Assembly: GCA_003164075.1 (NCBI GenBank) | Contig: PLRZ01000418.1 | Location: 1-12,704 of the forward strand | Origin: Bryobacterales bacterium | GTDB lineage: Bacteria > Acidobacteriota > Terriglobia > Bryobacterales > Bryobacteraceae | DNA length: 12,704 nucleotides | Reading direction: 5' to 3' | Shown: positions 1-7,497 of the stretch, piece after piece | Numbering within the stretch: the first letter of the stretch is position 1 | How the letters are laid out: each line of letters starts with the position of its first letter | The notes under the pieces: model-generated | What the model was told of the DNA's origin: nothing | Database searches by the model: none | What the model saw: only the letters and a program-made list of their open reading frames with translations | Made by a program: the position numbers and the translations under genes

Positions 1-822
1 TGGCCGCTGAGCGCTGGCCAGCACATAGAAGAGGATGGCATTGGAGGGCGAGTCGAGCGGATGGCCGAGCCCGAACAGCACCCATCCGAAATCGCTGGAG
101 AGAACGGCCCATTTCTCCAGCACCTCGCGATCGTAGACGCGCGAATGCGCCCCCACGTAGACGCCGTCCAGTGTCTCGGCGGCGTAATCCGCTGTGAGAT
201 ATTCGACCATCATGGCGGCGCGCTTCTTCATCGCCGGGTCGTGCGCCCAGGCAGCCAGGTAAGACATCGAGAGGAAGTAATAGCCCATATAACTGGGGCT
301 GTCATACTCGCCTTGCCCCCGCGTAGTGGTAAGATGCACCCACTGTTCCAGCCAGCCCGCGGCCTCGCGCCGGTTCTCGTCCGAGGACTTACCGGTGTAC
401 CATTGCGAGCCATCCCCATCGGGCCACAGTTGCGCCATCAGGTACAGCGACGTGTAATACATCACCCAGTGATTCTCGGTGTCGCCCCGGTAAGGCATAT
501 AAGTGCGGAACGAATCGCGCAGTGCGCGGCGGGCTGAATCGCTAAGTTGGCCGCGGTCGAGATAGGCGATGGCGGTAACCGGGTACATCCAGAACATATC
601 GCCGGTGGGGCCGGCTGCCAGCAGCTCTTCCAGACGGCGCGAGCACAGGTCCGCGTCCTGATGCAGCCACAACTTGGCGGCAATGTTGGCGTAGCCCAGC
701 GGACCGGCATTGGCGGGATGCGCGTAAGCCTCCACCACGCTGCGAACGCGCCCGTCGAAATCCGGAGTCTGCGCCGGTAAGGCGGCCGGCAGCAGCAGGC
801 ATATCCACGCCAGACGAGTCAT
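1..822 (-). CDS. Secreted helical (probable alpha/alpha-toroid) protein, 3' end off window
   Basis: The frame is open from the ATG at 822-820 to the window edge (274 codons, no stop), so the C-terminus is missing. Residues 1-17 are a signal peptide (basic Arg3, hydrophobic core, LPAQ), which predicts export. The rest is rich in Trp, Tyr and aromatic-helix segments. It has a TENHWVMYY motif near 115-123 and an EYDSPSYMGYYF stretch near 172-183. Similar ENH and E-x-S-x-x-Y patterns occur in (alpha/alpha)-toroid proteins related to polysaccharide lyases, so a carbohydrate-related role is possible but not shown. Its ATG overlaps the TGA of the upstream propeller gene by 4 bp (ATGA), and a GGAGG lies 10 nt upstream (833-837), so the two are probably co-translated. 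I do not recognise a specific family. The gene call is firm and the fold is a guess. Confidence 0.8.
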   Translation of the reverse strand, partial: MTRLAWICLLLPAALPAQTPDFDGRVRSVVEAYAHPANAGPLGYANIAAKLWLHQDADLCSRRLEELLAAGPTGDMFWMYPVTAIAYLDRGQLSDSARRALRDSFRTYMPYRGDTENHWVMYYTSLYLMAQLWPDGDGSQWYTGKSSDENRREAAGWLEQWVHLTTTRGQGEYDSPSYMGYYFLSMSYLAAWAHDPAMKKRAAMMVEYLTADYAAETLDGVYVGAHSRVYDREVLEKWAVLSSDFGWVLFGLGHPLDSPSNAILFYVLASAQRP

Positions 823-1808
823 TTGGATGGCGCCTCCGGTACGAATTTCATGCGGAAGATGGAGCTGCCGGCGAGCCCGTCCTTCCGCCAGGTCCGGCCA
901 CTGTCGGTGGAGACATAGACGGCCTCCTCATGCACGCTGGCGTACAGGCGTCCCGATTGCGCGGGGTCGAAGGCCACGCTCCATATATTGGCCGACGGAA
1001 GCCCGGAGTTACGCGCCTGCCACGTCCTGCCGCGGTCCTCGCTGACGGCCACCCCGCCCCCCCAACCCGCCACGGCGATGCCGTTCGGCGACGCCGGGTC
1101 GAAGGCCAGGTCGTAGACGTTGCGGCCCACGCCCAGGTTGCCGTTGCTCTCGAAGGTGTCGCCGCAATCGGTGGAGACGAACAGGCCGCTGCCTTCGGTG
1201 GATGCCATCCAGAAGCAGGCATCGTGGGGCGATTGTTCGATGTGCAGAACCTGTATGCCCGCGGCGCCCGCGAGCCGCCAGGATGCCCCGCCGTCTTCAC
1301 TGCGGAAGATGCCTTGCTCCGTGCCGGCCAGCAGAACGCCCGCGCGGCGCGAATCCACGCGCAGCGCCGCGGTATATTTCCGGCGCAGTCCCGCGGACGC
1401 ATCGTGCCAGGTGGCGCCGCCGTCGTGAGTCGCCTGAATGCCGGCCGTGTGGCTGAAGTAGATGGCGCCGGGCGAGTTGCGGTCCACCGCGACGTCGAGC
1501 AGTTCGGTGACATCGCTGCCGGTGAGGATCTTCCAGCGCTCGCCGTTTGCGGAAACCCGCAGCAGTCCGTTGCCGGCGGCGGCGTAGACCACCGAGGGAT
1601 CGCGCGGATCGAAATCGAACGCGGAGATGAAGGGATGGTTGAAGCCGGCGTGTCTCCACTCGCCGTTCGCGGGCCTCACAAAGATGCCGCTGGCGGGGAG
1701 TTTGGCGCCCACCACGTAGTCTTTAGTGCTCGACCCGCAGGCGTAGAGCGTGTATTGGGCGAAAGCGGGAAGCGGCAACATCGCCAGCACGGGCAACCAG
1801 CGTCTCAT
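819..1808 (-). CDS. Secreted Asp-box (BNR/sortilin-like) beta-propeller protein
   Basis: This is a 329-residue protein with a signal peptide (MRRWLPVLAMLPLPAFAQ, residues 1-18). Five clear Asp-box motifs follow: THDGGATW (127-134), SEDGGASW (170-177), STDCGDTF (212-219), SEDRGRTW (256-263) and STDSGRTW (300-307). A degenerate one is VSANGERW (85-92). The spacing of about 42-44 residues matches one propeller blade each, giving a predicted six- or seven-bladed propeller. Asp-box propellers occur in sialidases, sortilin/VPS10 domains and photosystem II assembly factor YCF48. Here no sialidase catalytic set (Arg triad with an FRIP motif) is visible, so a binding or structural role outside the cytoplasm is more likely than hydrolysis. 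It starts 51 bp after the kinase stop with no good Shine-Dalgarno. Its TGA overlaps the next gene's ATG, so it is probably the middle gene of a kinase-propeller-toroid operon. Confidence 0.88.
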   Translation of the reverse strand: MRRWLPVLAMLPLPAFAQYTLYACGSSTKDYVVGAKLPASGIFVRPANGEWRHAGFNHPFISAFDFDPRDPSVVYAAAGNGLLRVSANGERWKILTGSDVTELLDVAVDRNSPGAIYFSHTAGIQATHDGGATWHDASAGLRRKYTAALRVDSRRAGVLLAGTEQGIFRSEDGGASWRLAGAAGIQVLHIEQSPHDACFWMASTEGSGLFVSTDCGDTFESNGNLGVGRNVYDLAFDPASPNGIAVAGWGGGVAVSEDRGRTWQARNSGLPSANIWSVAFDPAQSGRLYASVHEEAVYVSTDSGRTWRKDGLAGSSIFRMKFVPEAPSK

Positions 1809-1859
1809 CGCGGATTACTGTAGCATGCTATGAGGCTGCTCGTCGTGGCGGCGCGTGCG

Positions 1860-3482
1860 CTACTTCGCGTCTTTCGCGCAGCGGAAGCTCAAAGACGTAT
1901 CCTTCCAGCGCTCCGGGACGGCCGTCGAATCCCATGTGGCGCCGTCCACTAGCGGCGTCCAGGCGGACAAACCGCGAATCATGTACCATGCCTCATCGGG
2001 GCGTAGCGGCGGCTTGAGCGACTGGAACGGGCTCAGATCCGCCGCCGCCGGGCGGAGCTTGTCCACCAGTTCCCAGGCGTTGCCCACCATTTGCAGCGCG
2101 CCGTATGGGCTGGCGCCGCCGGGGTAGCTGTCCACCGGCCGCAGTTCCCTGGTGCCGACGTTGGCGCGCGAGTTGTCCACTTCGCTGCCCCACGGAAAGG
2201 TGCGGCCATCGCTGCCGCGCGCGGCTTTTTCCCATTCCAGGTCGGTCGGCAGGCGCTTGCCGGCCCACTGGGCGAACGCGCGCGCGTCGGCGATGGTCAC
2301 TGAGACCACCGGATAGGCCGGCCGATTCGCCGGGAAACCGCCGGGCAGCGGGTGTTGCGTGGCCTGGCAGAACTGCGCGTATGCGGCGTTGCTCACCTCG
2401 GTCTTGTCGATGTAGAACGCCGGCAGAGACGTCACCTGCTTCTTCTCGCCGAAGCGAAATTCACCGCCCGGCACCAGCACCATTTCGCCGGTCGGGGTCG
2501 CGATCGTCTTGGCCAGTTCCGTCGCTTTAGGCGCACTCCCGGGCTTCAACGCCAGATACTCGCCAATGGCCAGAGCCAGCGCCACCACGATACCGGCCGG
2601 AATGAGAAGCGCGTTCCGGCGCGACGCCGCGGGCCGTGCCGGCTGCGCAACTTGTACCCCCGAGGCGGGGCTGGCAAGCATGCCCTCCAGGTCCGCGATG
2701 ATGGGGCCGAAGCCCTGCGGCCGGTCCGCTGCCGCCTTGGCGTTGCAGGCCGCGATCAGGTGGATCACCGGCCGGGGCACGCCGGCTTGCTCCAACGGTT
2801 CCAAATTCAGAGGGACATTCAGGATGCTGTAGAAAATCCGCTCGACGGAATCGCCCGAGAAAACCTTCCGCCCGGTGAACAGCTCGAACTGCAGAACTCC
2901 GAAAGCGTAGACGTCCACCTGTCCGGTGATGGGCTCTCCGCGCACCTGCTCGGGCGCCATGTAGTAGGGCGTGCCGAGTACGTAGCCAGGCTGGGTGCGC
3001 GAGAAGTCTTCGCTCTTGGCGATTCCGAAATCCATCAGCTTCACGACGCCGGCGGCGTTGATGTGGATATTCTCCGGCTTGATGTCGCGATGGACGATCT
3101 TATTCCGGTGGATGAAGTCGAGGGCCCGCGCGACTTGCAGGGCGATCTTGAGTTTGTCGCGGATGTCGCCGGTGTGTCCGTTCTTGATGGCTTGCCGCAG
3201 GTCTTCGCCCTGCAGGAATTCCATCACCATGAACAGGCCCTTCTCGTCGTCTACGCCGAAATCGAAAATGTTGATGACGTTCTCGTGACTGACCTTGGCG
3301 GCGGTGCGCGCTTCGTCCAGAAAACGGTCGCGGGTTTCGGCGTCCTGTGCGCCCTGTTCGGTGAGGATTTTGACGGCGACGGTGCGCCCGATCATGGTGT
3401 CGAAGGCGCGGTAGACGTGCGACATCCCACCACCGAGAAATTGCTGGAGCTCGTATTTACCAAGGCGGGCGGGCAGTTGCAT
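1860..3482 (-). CDS. Membrane Ser/Thr protein kinase fused to FGE-sulfatase-like ectodomain
   Basis: This is a 540-residue receptor-like kinase. The cytoplasmic Hanks-type kinase domain (about 10-270) has the glycine loop LGGGMSHVY (16-24), Lys38 in VAVK, a likely helix-C Glu57, HRDIKPEN (131-138), DFG (151-153) and GTPYYMAPEQ (170-179), so it should be active. A Pro/Ala-rich stretch leads to one membrane segment (about 291-312). The C-terminal part (about 330-538) is an FGE-sulfatase/SUMF1-like domain: MVLVPGGEFRFG, DKTEVSNAAYAQF, KRLPTDLEWEKAAR, FPWG, GNAWELV and FRCAK. The usual RGGSW is RGLSAW, and no cysteines lie just after it, so formylglycine-generating activity is unlikely. A ligand- or peptide-binding C-type-lectin-like fold is more plausible. 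The ATG at 3482 is used because the kinase fold begins at residue 10, although no clear Shine-Dalgarno precedes it. T6SS loci can carry Ser/Thr kinases (PpkA), but a link to the sheath genes 7 kb away is inference. Confidence 0.92.
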   Translation of the reverse strand: MQLPARLGKYELQQFLGGGMSHVYRAFDTMIGRTVAVKILTEQGAQDAETRDRFLDEARTAAKVSHENVINIFDFGVDDEKGLFMVMEFLQGEDLRQAIKNGHTGDIRDKLKIALQVARALDFIHRNKIVHRDIKPENIHINAAGVVKLMDFGIAKSEDFSRTQPGYVLGTPYYMAPEQVRGEPITGQVDVYAFGVLQFELFTGRKVFSGDSVERIFYSILNVPLNLEPLEQAGVPRPVIHLIAACNAKAAADRPQGFGPIIADLEGMLASPASGVQVAQPARPAASRRNALLIPAGIVVALALAIGEYLALKPGSAPKATELAKTIATPTGEMVLVPGGEFRFGEKKQVTSLPAFYIDKTEVSNAAYAQFCQATQHPLPGGFPANRPAYPVVSVTIADARAFAQWAGKRLPTDLEWEKAARGSDGRTFPWGSEVDNSRANVGTRELRPVDSYPGGASPYGALQMVGNAWELVDKLRPAAADLSPFQSLKPPLRPDEAWYMIRGLSAWTPLVDGATWDSTAVPERWKDTSLSFRCAKDAK

Positions 3483-3509
3483 TAAAGTGGAGGCCGGTAC
3501 GAAATCCTA

Positions 3510-3518
3510 TGCTATACC
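3510..3518 (+). promoter_or_regulatory. Possible extended -10 promoter of the DUF4384 gene
   Basis: TGC followed by TATACC (3513-3518) resembles an extended -10 element. CATAAT (3518-3523) is an alternative -10. No good -35 box is seen at the right distance. It lies directly beside the -10 of the opposing kinase promoter, so the two could not be occupied by polymerase together. Confidence 0.3.
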
Positions 3519-3547
3519 ATAATAGGTTTGGTGTGCCGGAGTGGCAA
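3519..3547 (-). promoter_or_regulatory. Predicted sigma70-type promoter of the kinase operon
   Basis: On the minus strand TTGCCA (3547-3542), a 17-bp spacer and TATTAT (3524-3519) give a near-consensus match. Transcription would start near 3512, leaving a leader of about 30 nt before the kinase ATG. Confidence 0.55.
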
Positions 3548-3563
3548 GATTAGGATACCGGAA

Positions 3564-4364
3564 ATGCGAAGTTTACTCGGTGTAGTGACGATCTATTCAG
3601 CACTCGCGTGCGCGGGGCAAGCGCAGCAGCAACAGCCGGCGGAAGGTGCGCGGGAACTGTACCTCTACGGGGCCGCCCCGAAAGATGCGCTGCCGCCGAT
3701 TCCAAAGAAGGCGACGCCGGCGGCGCCGGCCCCCGCTCCGGCGGCCGCTCTGCACCTGGGGCTCCGCTATACCCTGCTGCTGGTGTCATCGCCCGGCGAC
3801 CGCGGGACGCCCACGGCTCCCGATCGCAACTTCCGCAAAGGCGACTGCGTGGCCCTCAGTCTGGAGGCGAACCGTTCCGGATATCTCTACGTGCTGGCGA
3901 AGGAATCGGACGGCAACTGGGTTCCGCTGTTTCCCACGCCGGAGCTGTCGGACCAGAGTAATCGCATCGATCCCGGCCAGGTGATTCGCACGCCCCGGCA
4001 TGCCTGCTTTGAAATTGAAGATCCGCCGGGGAGCGAGACGTTGTTCGTGGTGCTTTCCAGGAACCCCAGGGACATCGACGAATTGCAGGAGAGCATCAAA
4101 GGTCCGGGTGAAAAGCCGGCGGTCCCGTCGGGCCCCACCCAGATAGCTTCCGCCGCGCGGATCAATTCGGCGGTGGATCAGATGTCCCAGGAGTTTGGCA
4201 GCACGCGGGAACTGCAATTCAAGCAGGTGGTGAAGGCGCCGGCACCCAAGGCGGCGCCGAAATCGGCGGAGAAGAAAGAGCCGGAACAGGCCGTATATGT
4301 GGTGAGCGGATCGGACAAACCGGCGTCCACCTTGGTGACCAGAGTGGAGATCCGTCACCGGTAA
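3564..4364 (+). CDS. Secreted DUF4384-domain protein
   Basis: From the ATG at 3564 the product has 266 residues. A TTG at 3528 would add 12 residues, but AGGA (3552-3555) sits 8 nt before the ATG, and a normal signal peptide (MRSLLGVVTIYSALACAGQAQ) begins there. A Pro/Ala-rich linker (about residues 43-62) precedes a DUF4384-like domain (about 65-170). Its marks are RKGDCVALSLEANRSGYLYVL, then WVPLFPTPE and an SNRIDPGQ segment. This fits the DUF4384 pattern of a buried GYLY strand, an LFP motif and an N-x-I-x-x-G turn. The C-terminus is a Lys/Ala/Pro-rich linker and a short VYVV...TLVTRVEI tail. DUF4384 has no established reaction. It often accompanies caspase-like or kinase proteins in bacteria, which fits its two neighbours. 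It diverges from the kinase and converges on the caspase operon, standing alone as a transcript. Confidence 0.85.
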   Translation: MRSLLGVVTIYSALACAGQAQQQQPAEGARELYLYGAAPKDALPPIPKKATPAAPAPAPAAALHLGLRYTLLLVSSPGDRGTPTAPDRNFRKGDCVALSLEANRSGYLYVLAKESDGNWVPLFPTPELSDQSNRIDPGQVIRTPRHACFEIEDPPGSETLFVVLSRNPRDIDELQESIKGPGEKPAVPSGPTQIASAARINSAVDQMSQEFGSTRELQFKQVVKAPAPKAAPKSAEKKEPEQAVYVVSGSDKPASTLVTRVEIRHR

Positions 4365-4400
4365 GAAGCCGCGAAAAAATATCCTGTGCATTCAGACCCC

Positions 4401-4475
4401 ACCGCTTGCTCCCGCGCGCGGCTCGGCATGCGCATTTGACAGAGCCGGGCCCAGAGGGCACCCCGTTAGGGAGCG
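4401..4475. repeat. Palindromic intergenic repeat, half-types A and C
   Basis: The first 24 bases (4401-4424) match the reverse complement of 10295-10318 at 22 of 24 positions. The last 35 bases (4441-4475) match 12080-12114 at 33 of 35. The element therefore joins two half-elements found separately elsewhere in the window. CGCGGCTC and AGAGCC near the centre can pair. Confidence 0.7.
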
Positions 4476-4527
4476 ATTGCGCACGTTCGAGACATTTGGT
4501 CAGCTTATTGTTTCGCGGCTTCTAAGC

Positions 4528-4550
4528 GGGCAGGCGAGCACCGCCTGCCC
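4528..4550. repeat. GC-rich hairpin between convergent genes
   Basis: GGGCAGGCG (4528-4536) and CGCCTGCCC (4542-4550) form a perfect 9-bp stem with a 5-nt loop. The stem resembles the second hairpin of the pair at 10355-10370 (GCAGGCT/AGCCTGC) and is also followed by a CCA context, so it may be the same repeat class. It could help end transcription from either side. Confidence 0.55.
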
Positions 4551-4606
4551 CAACAGGGGAGCCAAAAGCTCTCAACCTCGTGGCAGTCAGCGGCTCGATG
4601 GATAGC

Positions 4607-5788
4607 TTACTTCTTGCCTTTGCGCGCGGCGGGCTTCGAAGGTGCGGCGGGCCACCCCGAGATCTTCGAGGGGTCGGATACCACCGTCAACGCGAAGGGG
4701 TCCTTCACGTAGGAATCGGCGGTCCCCTGGAATTCCAGGACTGTGCCCGGGTCGGCGGCGTTCGGAAACTCGCTGTCCAGCTTGATCACGACCTCAGACT
4801 TGGTCGGATCGAGGATGCCGAGGGTCAACTCCTTGGGATTCTCGGGCGGATCCGAACTGATGAGCGTTCCCTGCAGCGCGGGAAGCGCGCTGCCATGCAG
4901 GCTATCCGCAAAGTACTTTGCACCGTCAAGGGCTTCCAGTTTCTGCCGAATGCGGACCCACGCGGCCATCTGCGGATTGGTGCGGGTGAGTTCCTCGTCC
5001 TGTTTGCGCAGGGCCGCCGTGGCTACCGATTCAATGTCGAATCCGGCCGGCGGAAACGGCGAGGCCGCGGCGGCGGCGCGCAGTTGGTCGAGGCCGCCGG
5101 TGTCGCCGTGATACGAAGTGTACAGGCGTTCCAGAACGGCGGCGAACTGCCGCTGCTGCCCGTCCGGCAACGCGCCGGCGTCACGATACGCCGCGGCGCG
5201 GGCCAGTTGCCAGAGAGCCGGGACGCGTTTTTCGGGCTGTTGCTCGAGCGCCAGCACGGTACCCAGCCAGGCCGAAATCCGGGCCGCGGAGGGGTCCACT
5301 TGCAGACACTTCTGGAATTCCTCCTCGGCCGGCCCGTACTCCTCGCGCTGCCAGTGGACCCAGCCGAGCGTTCGATGCGCCAGCAGTTCCACCCCGGCTT
5401 GCGATTTCGGGCCCGCCAGCAACAAGTTCCCGGCTTTCTCCGCGAGCGCCAGTTGCGCCGGAGCGGGCGACTTCTGTTCCGGCAGCAACAAGGCAAACCA
5501 ATACGCGCCTACCAGATTGTCCGCCTGGGCCGACAACATTTCACCGGCGATCTTCCAGGTATTCGGGCTGTCTCCCAGCGACTGATAGGCGGCTAGGTAC
5601 AACTCCCTTCGAACCTGCTGGAATTGGCTCGCCGGGTATTGCGTCTTCCATTGGTCCAGGAGTCCCAGACGGCGTTGCGGCGAGGCTTCGGCGCGGATAT
5701 TCAGGACCAGATCGTATTCTTTGCGGTCGGCCCAGTCGGCCGCGGAGGCGCACACAAGCGCCAGTAGCGGAAGCGCAAAGTACTTCAT
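4607..5788 (-). CDS. Exported TPR-containing protein, last gene of caspase operon
   Basis: This 393-residue protein has a signal peptide (MKYFALPLLALVCASA, 1-16). The mature part is mostly helical. One clear TPR-like unit lies near 137-170 (LGWVHWQREEYGPAEEEFQKCL), followed by VDPSAARISAWLGTVLALEQ; further degenerate repeats flank it. A beta-rich C-terminal part follows (about 300-380: LQGTLISSDPPENPKELTLGI, then VVIKLDSEFP and VLEFQGTADSYV). The protein ends in a basic RKGKK tail. The ATG overlaps the caspase gene's TGA by 4 bp, with AAGGTGG (5796-5802) 7 nt upstream, so translation is probably coupled. It probably acts as a scaffold or partner of the caspase in the periplasm or outer envelope. 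The partner role is inferred from operon structure only, and I know no named family for the full length. Confidence 0.87.
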   Translation of the reverse strand: MKYFALPLLALVCASAADWADRKEYDLVLNIRAEASPQRRLGLLDQWKTQYPASQFQQVRRELYLAAYQSLGDSPNTWKIAGEMLSAQADNLVGAYWFALLLPEQKSPAPAQLALAEKAGNLLLAGPKSQAGVELLAHRTLGWVHWQREEYGPAEEEFQKCLQVDPSAARISAWLGTVLALEQQPEKRVPALWQLARAAAYRDAGALPDGQQRQFAAVLERLYTSYHGDTGGLDQLRAAAAASPFPPAGFDIESVATAALRKQDEELTRTNPQMAAWVRIRQKLEALDGAKYFADSLHGSALPALQGTLISSDPPENPKELTLGILDPTKSEVVIKLDSEFPNAADPGTVLEFQGTADSYVKDPFALTVVSDPSKISGWPAAPSKPAARKGKK

Positions 5789-7497
5789 GGCCGCACCACC
5801 TTGAAGGTCTGGGTGGAGAGCGGCTTCACTTCCAGGTTCTGACTGTTGACCACCTTGCCGGCGTCCACCGTGCGGATTTCGTATTTTCCAGTGGGAAGCT
5901 TGAGCTTGGCGGGAAGCGACACCTGCTTGCCGTCGAACAGTACGGGAGTGTCGCCGGATGGCGAGTCAAACTGCACGTAGCCGAACTCTTCCGGAGCGCC
6001 CTGGCGGATCTTCAAGTTGCGCGAATCGCCGGTGGGAACCACTTCGACGTGAAAAATCGCGGCGGTTACGGCGGCGGTTTGAGCGGCTTCCGCGGCGTCC
6101 TGCGGCGGCGGGGCCGCAATCGCGGGCGCGAGCAGCACCGGCATGGCGACCTCCATTTTCAAGTCTTTGGTCCAGCGCGAAACGTCCACGGGAGCGGATT
6201 GCAGATGGCTCTTTCCAGCGTCCCAATCGGGAGTTCCGAAGTGTGTGCCACTGAAGATGTCCTCGATGGGCGGCGGTGGCGGCAGGCTGGCTTGCGCCTC
6301 TTTGCCGGCCTCGGGAGACACCGCGGCGAGTTGCTGGAGCATCAGGCCGGCGCTCTGGACGGCATCGGAAGTTCCACGCTGGCGAATGGTTTGGAGCAGC
6401 GCCACGGCCTCCGGCACGCGGTCCTGCAGCAGGTAGCTGTCGACGGCTTCGATGGCGGCATTGCCGGCGAAGGGATCCAGCTTCAATGCCTGTTCGTAGA
6501 AATCGGCGGCGCCCTTGTAGTCACCGGCATCGAAGCGCGCCTGGGCGTCTCCGCGGGCCGTGATGTAGGGCAGTTTTCGTTTGGCCAGTTCTTCCAATTG
6601 CCCGCCGGGCTTCTTCTGAAGAACGCGGTTCACCAAGTCGATGGCCTCCGTCCATTCGCTCCGCTGCTCGCGGATGAGGGCGTCTTCCATCCATTTTTGG
6701 GTCAAGGTGGAATCGGTATCGGAGTCGGCATTCAGCGGCAGGTGGAAGAAAAACCGGCCGGTGAAGTTGGATGAGGTCCACGGCGTCTGGCGGCCTTCGG
6801 TAGCGTCGGAAACGCGGCGGCTGACGCGCGTGAAAAGCTCTTTGATTTCCATGGTGAGCGCGGGTTGCGAAATGTAGTCGGCCAGTGCCTCGGTGAACCA
6901 ACTGTTGCGGCCGTCGGGATTGTCGGACGCGGTCTGCCCGGGGCCGGTGGAGAATGCCACGAAGGTTTCCTTGGGCGCGTCCTGGGGCCGCGCCAGTCCG
7001 GCCTCCAGCGAGTATTTGGCGGCCACCGGATTGCTTCGGCAGGCATCCAGGATCACGATATTCTGCCTGGCCCGCTTGCGCTTCAACTCATCGAAAATCT
7101 GCGCCACGGACATACAAGCGAACTTGGCCGCCGAGAGGGTGGCGACGGGCGCAAAATCCACCGGCACGAGAAAATTCTCGCCTTCGATTTGCACGCCGTG
7201 GCCGGCGTAGAAGAAGAGCGCGGTATCGTCGGGCCCCAGCTTATCGAGGAATTCGCCGACGGCGCGGTCCAAGTCCGCCTTCCTGCCGTTTTCGACCAGG
7301 ATGGTCTGAAAGCCCGCCGTCTTGAGCGCGGTGTCCATGGCGTGCGCGTCGTTGACGGCATTCTTGAGCGGACTGATGGAATAGGCGTCGTTGCCGATGA
7401 TGAGGGCCACGCGCTTGCCGGTCTCTTGAGCCTGGAGTGCCGCCGTCACAATCGCCAGAAGCAGCAGACCGCGGCGAAACAAAATTCCGATTCGCAT
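5785..7497 (-). CDS. Exported caspase-family (peptidase C14) protein with TPRs and PEGA-like tail
   Basis: This 570-residue protein starts with a basic signal peptide (MRIGILFRRGLLLLAIVTAALQAQ). The caspase-fold domain (about 28-255) opens with KRVALIIGNDAY and PLKNAVNDA. It carries the catalytic pair intact: His100 in FFYAGHGVQ and Cys153 in IVILDACRSNP. ETFVAFSTGPGQTA and NSWFTEAL follow, as in bacterial metacaspase-like enzymes, which usually cut after Arg or Lys. Two or three TPRs lie at about 265-375 (ARFDAGDYKGAADFYEQAL), then a Pro/Ala-rich linker (400-480). A PEGA-like beta domain (about 505-570) has GYVQFDSPSG and LPTGKYEIR. The gene sits in the middle of an operon: TAATG 1-bp overlap with the upstream TPR gene and ATGA overlap with the downstream one. 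The signal peptide argues for a periplasmic or surface enzyme rather than a cytosolic suicide protease. Substrates are unknown. Confidence 0.93.
   Translation of the reverse strand: MRIGILFRRGLLLLAIVTAALQAQETGKRVALIIGNDAYSISPLKNAVNDAHAMDTALKTAGFQTILVENGRKADLDRAVGEFLDKLGPDDTALFFYAGHGVQIEGENFLVPVDFAPVATLSAAKFACMSVAQIFDELKRKRARQNIVILDACRSNPVAAKYSLEAGLARPQDAPKETFVAFSTGPGQTASDNPDGRNSWFTEALADYISQPALTMEIKELFTRVSRRVSDATEGRQTPWTSSNFTGRFFFHLPLNADSDTDSTLTQKWMEDALIREQRSEWTEAIDLVNRVLQKKPGGQLEELAKRKLPYITARGDAQARFDAGDYKGAADFYEQALKLDPFAGNAAIEAVDSYLLQDRVPEAVALLQTIRQRGTSDAVQSAGLMLQQLAAVSPEAGKEAQASLPPPPPIEDIFSGTHFGTPDWDAGKSHLQSAPVDVSRWTKDLKMEVAMPVLLAPAIAAPPPQDAAEAAQTAAVTAAIFHVEVVPTGDSRNLKIRQGAPEEFGYVQFDSPSGDTPVLFDGKQVSLPAKLKLPTGKYEIRTVDAGKVVNSQNLEVKPLSTQTFKVVRP

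Larger units (their letters stand above)
4365..4606. other. Convergent intergenic region with repeats, no gene
   Basis: This lies between the stops of the DUF4384 gene and the TPR gene. It holds one palindromic repeat (4401-4475), a strong GC-rich hairpin (4528-4550) and a small stem GAGC-caaaa-GCTC (4559-4571). No open frame with a credible start was found. No U-tract follows the hairpin on either strand, so a classical intrinsic terminator is not shown, though the position is right for bidirectional termination. Confidence 0.6.

Noticed and set aside
930..1823. 297-codon plus-strand open frame opposite the propeller gene
   Set aside because: The minus strand shows five spaced Asp boxes, and the plus frame has nothing comparable.
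1821..1830. Perfect palindrome TAGCATGCTA in the kinase-propeller gap
   Set aside because: Ten bases is short enough to arise by chance and no second copy was seen, so no operator is claimed.
2352..3485. 377-codon plus-strand open frame opposite the kinase
   Set aside because: It lies fully antisense to a kinase with intact motifs. Its translation has no domain or signal, and long antisense frames are expected at this GC content.
4580..5596. 338-codon plus-strand open frame opposite the small TPR gene
   Set aside because: Antisense to a gene with signal peptide and coupled start. The translation is Arg/Gly/Gln-rich without a recognisable fold.
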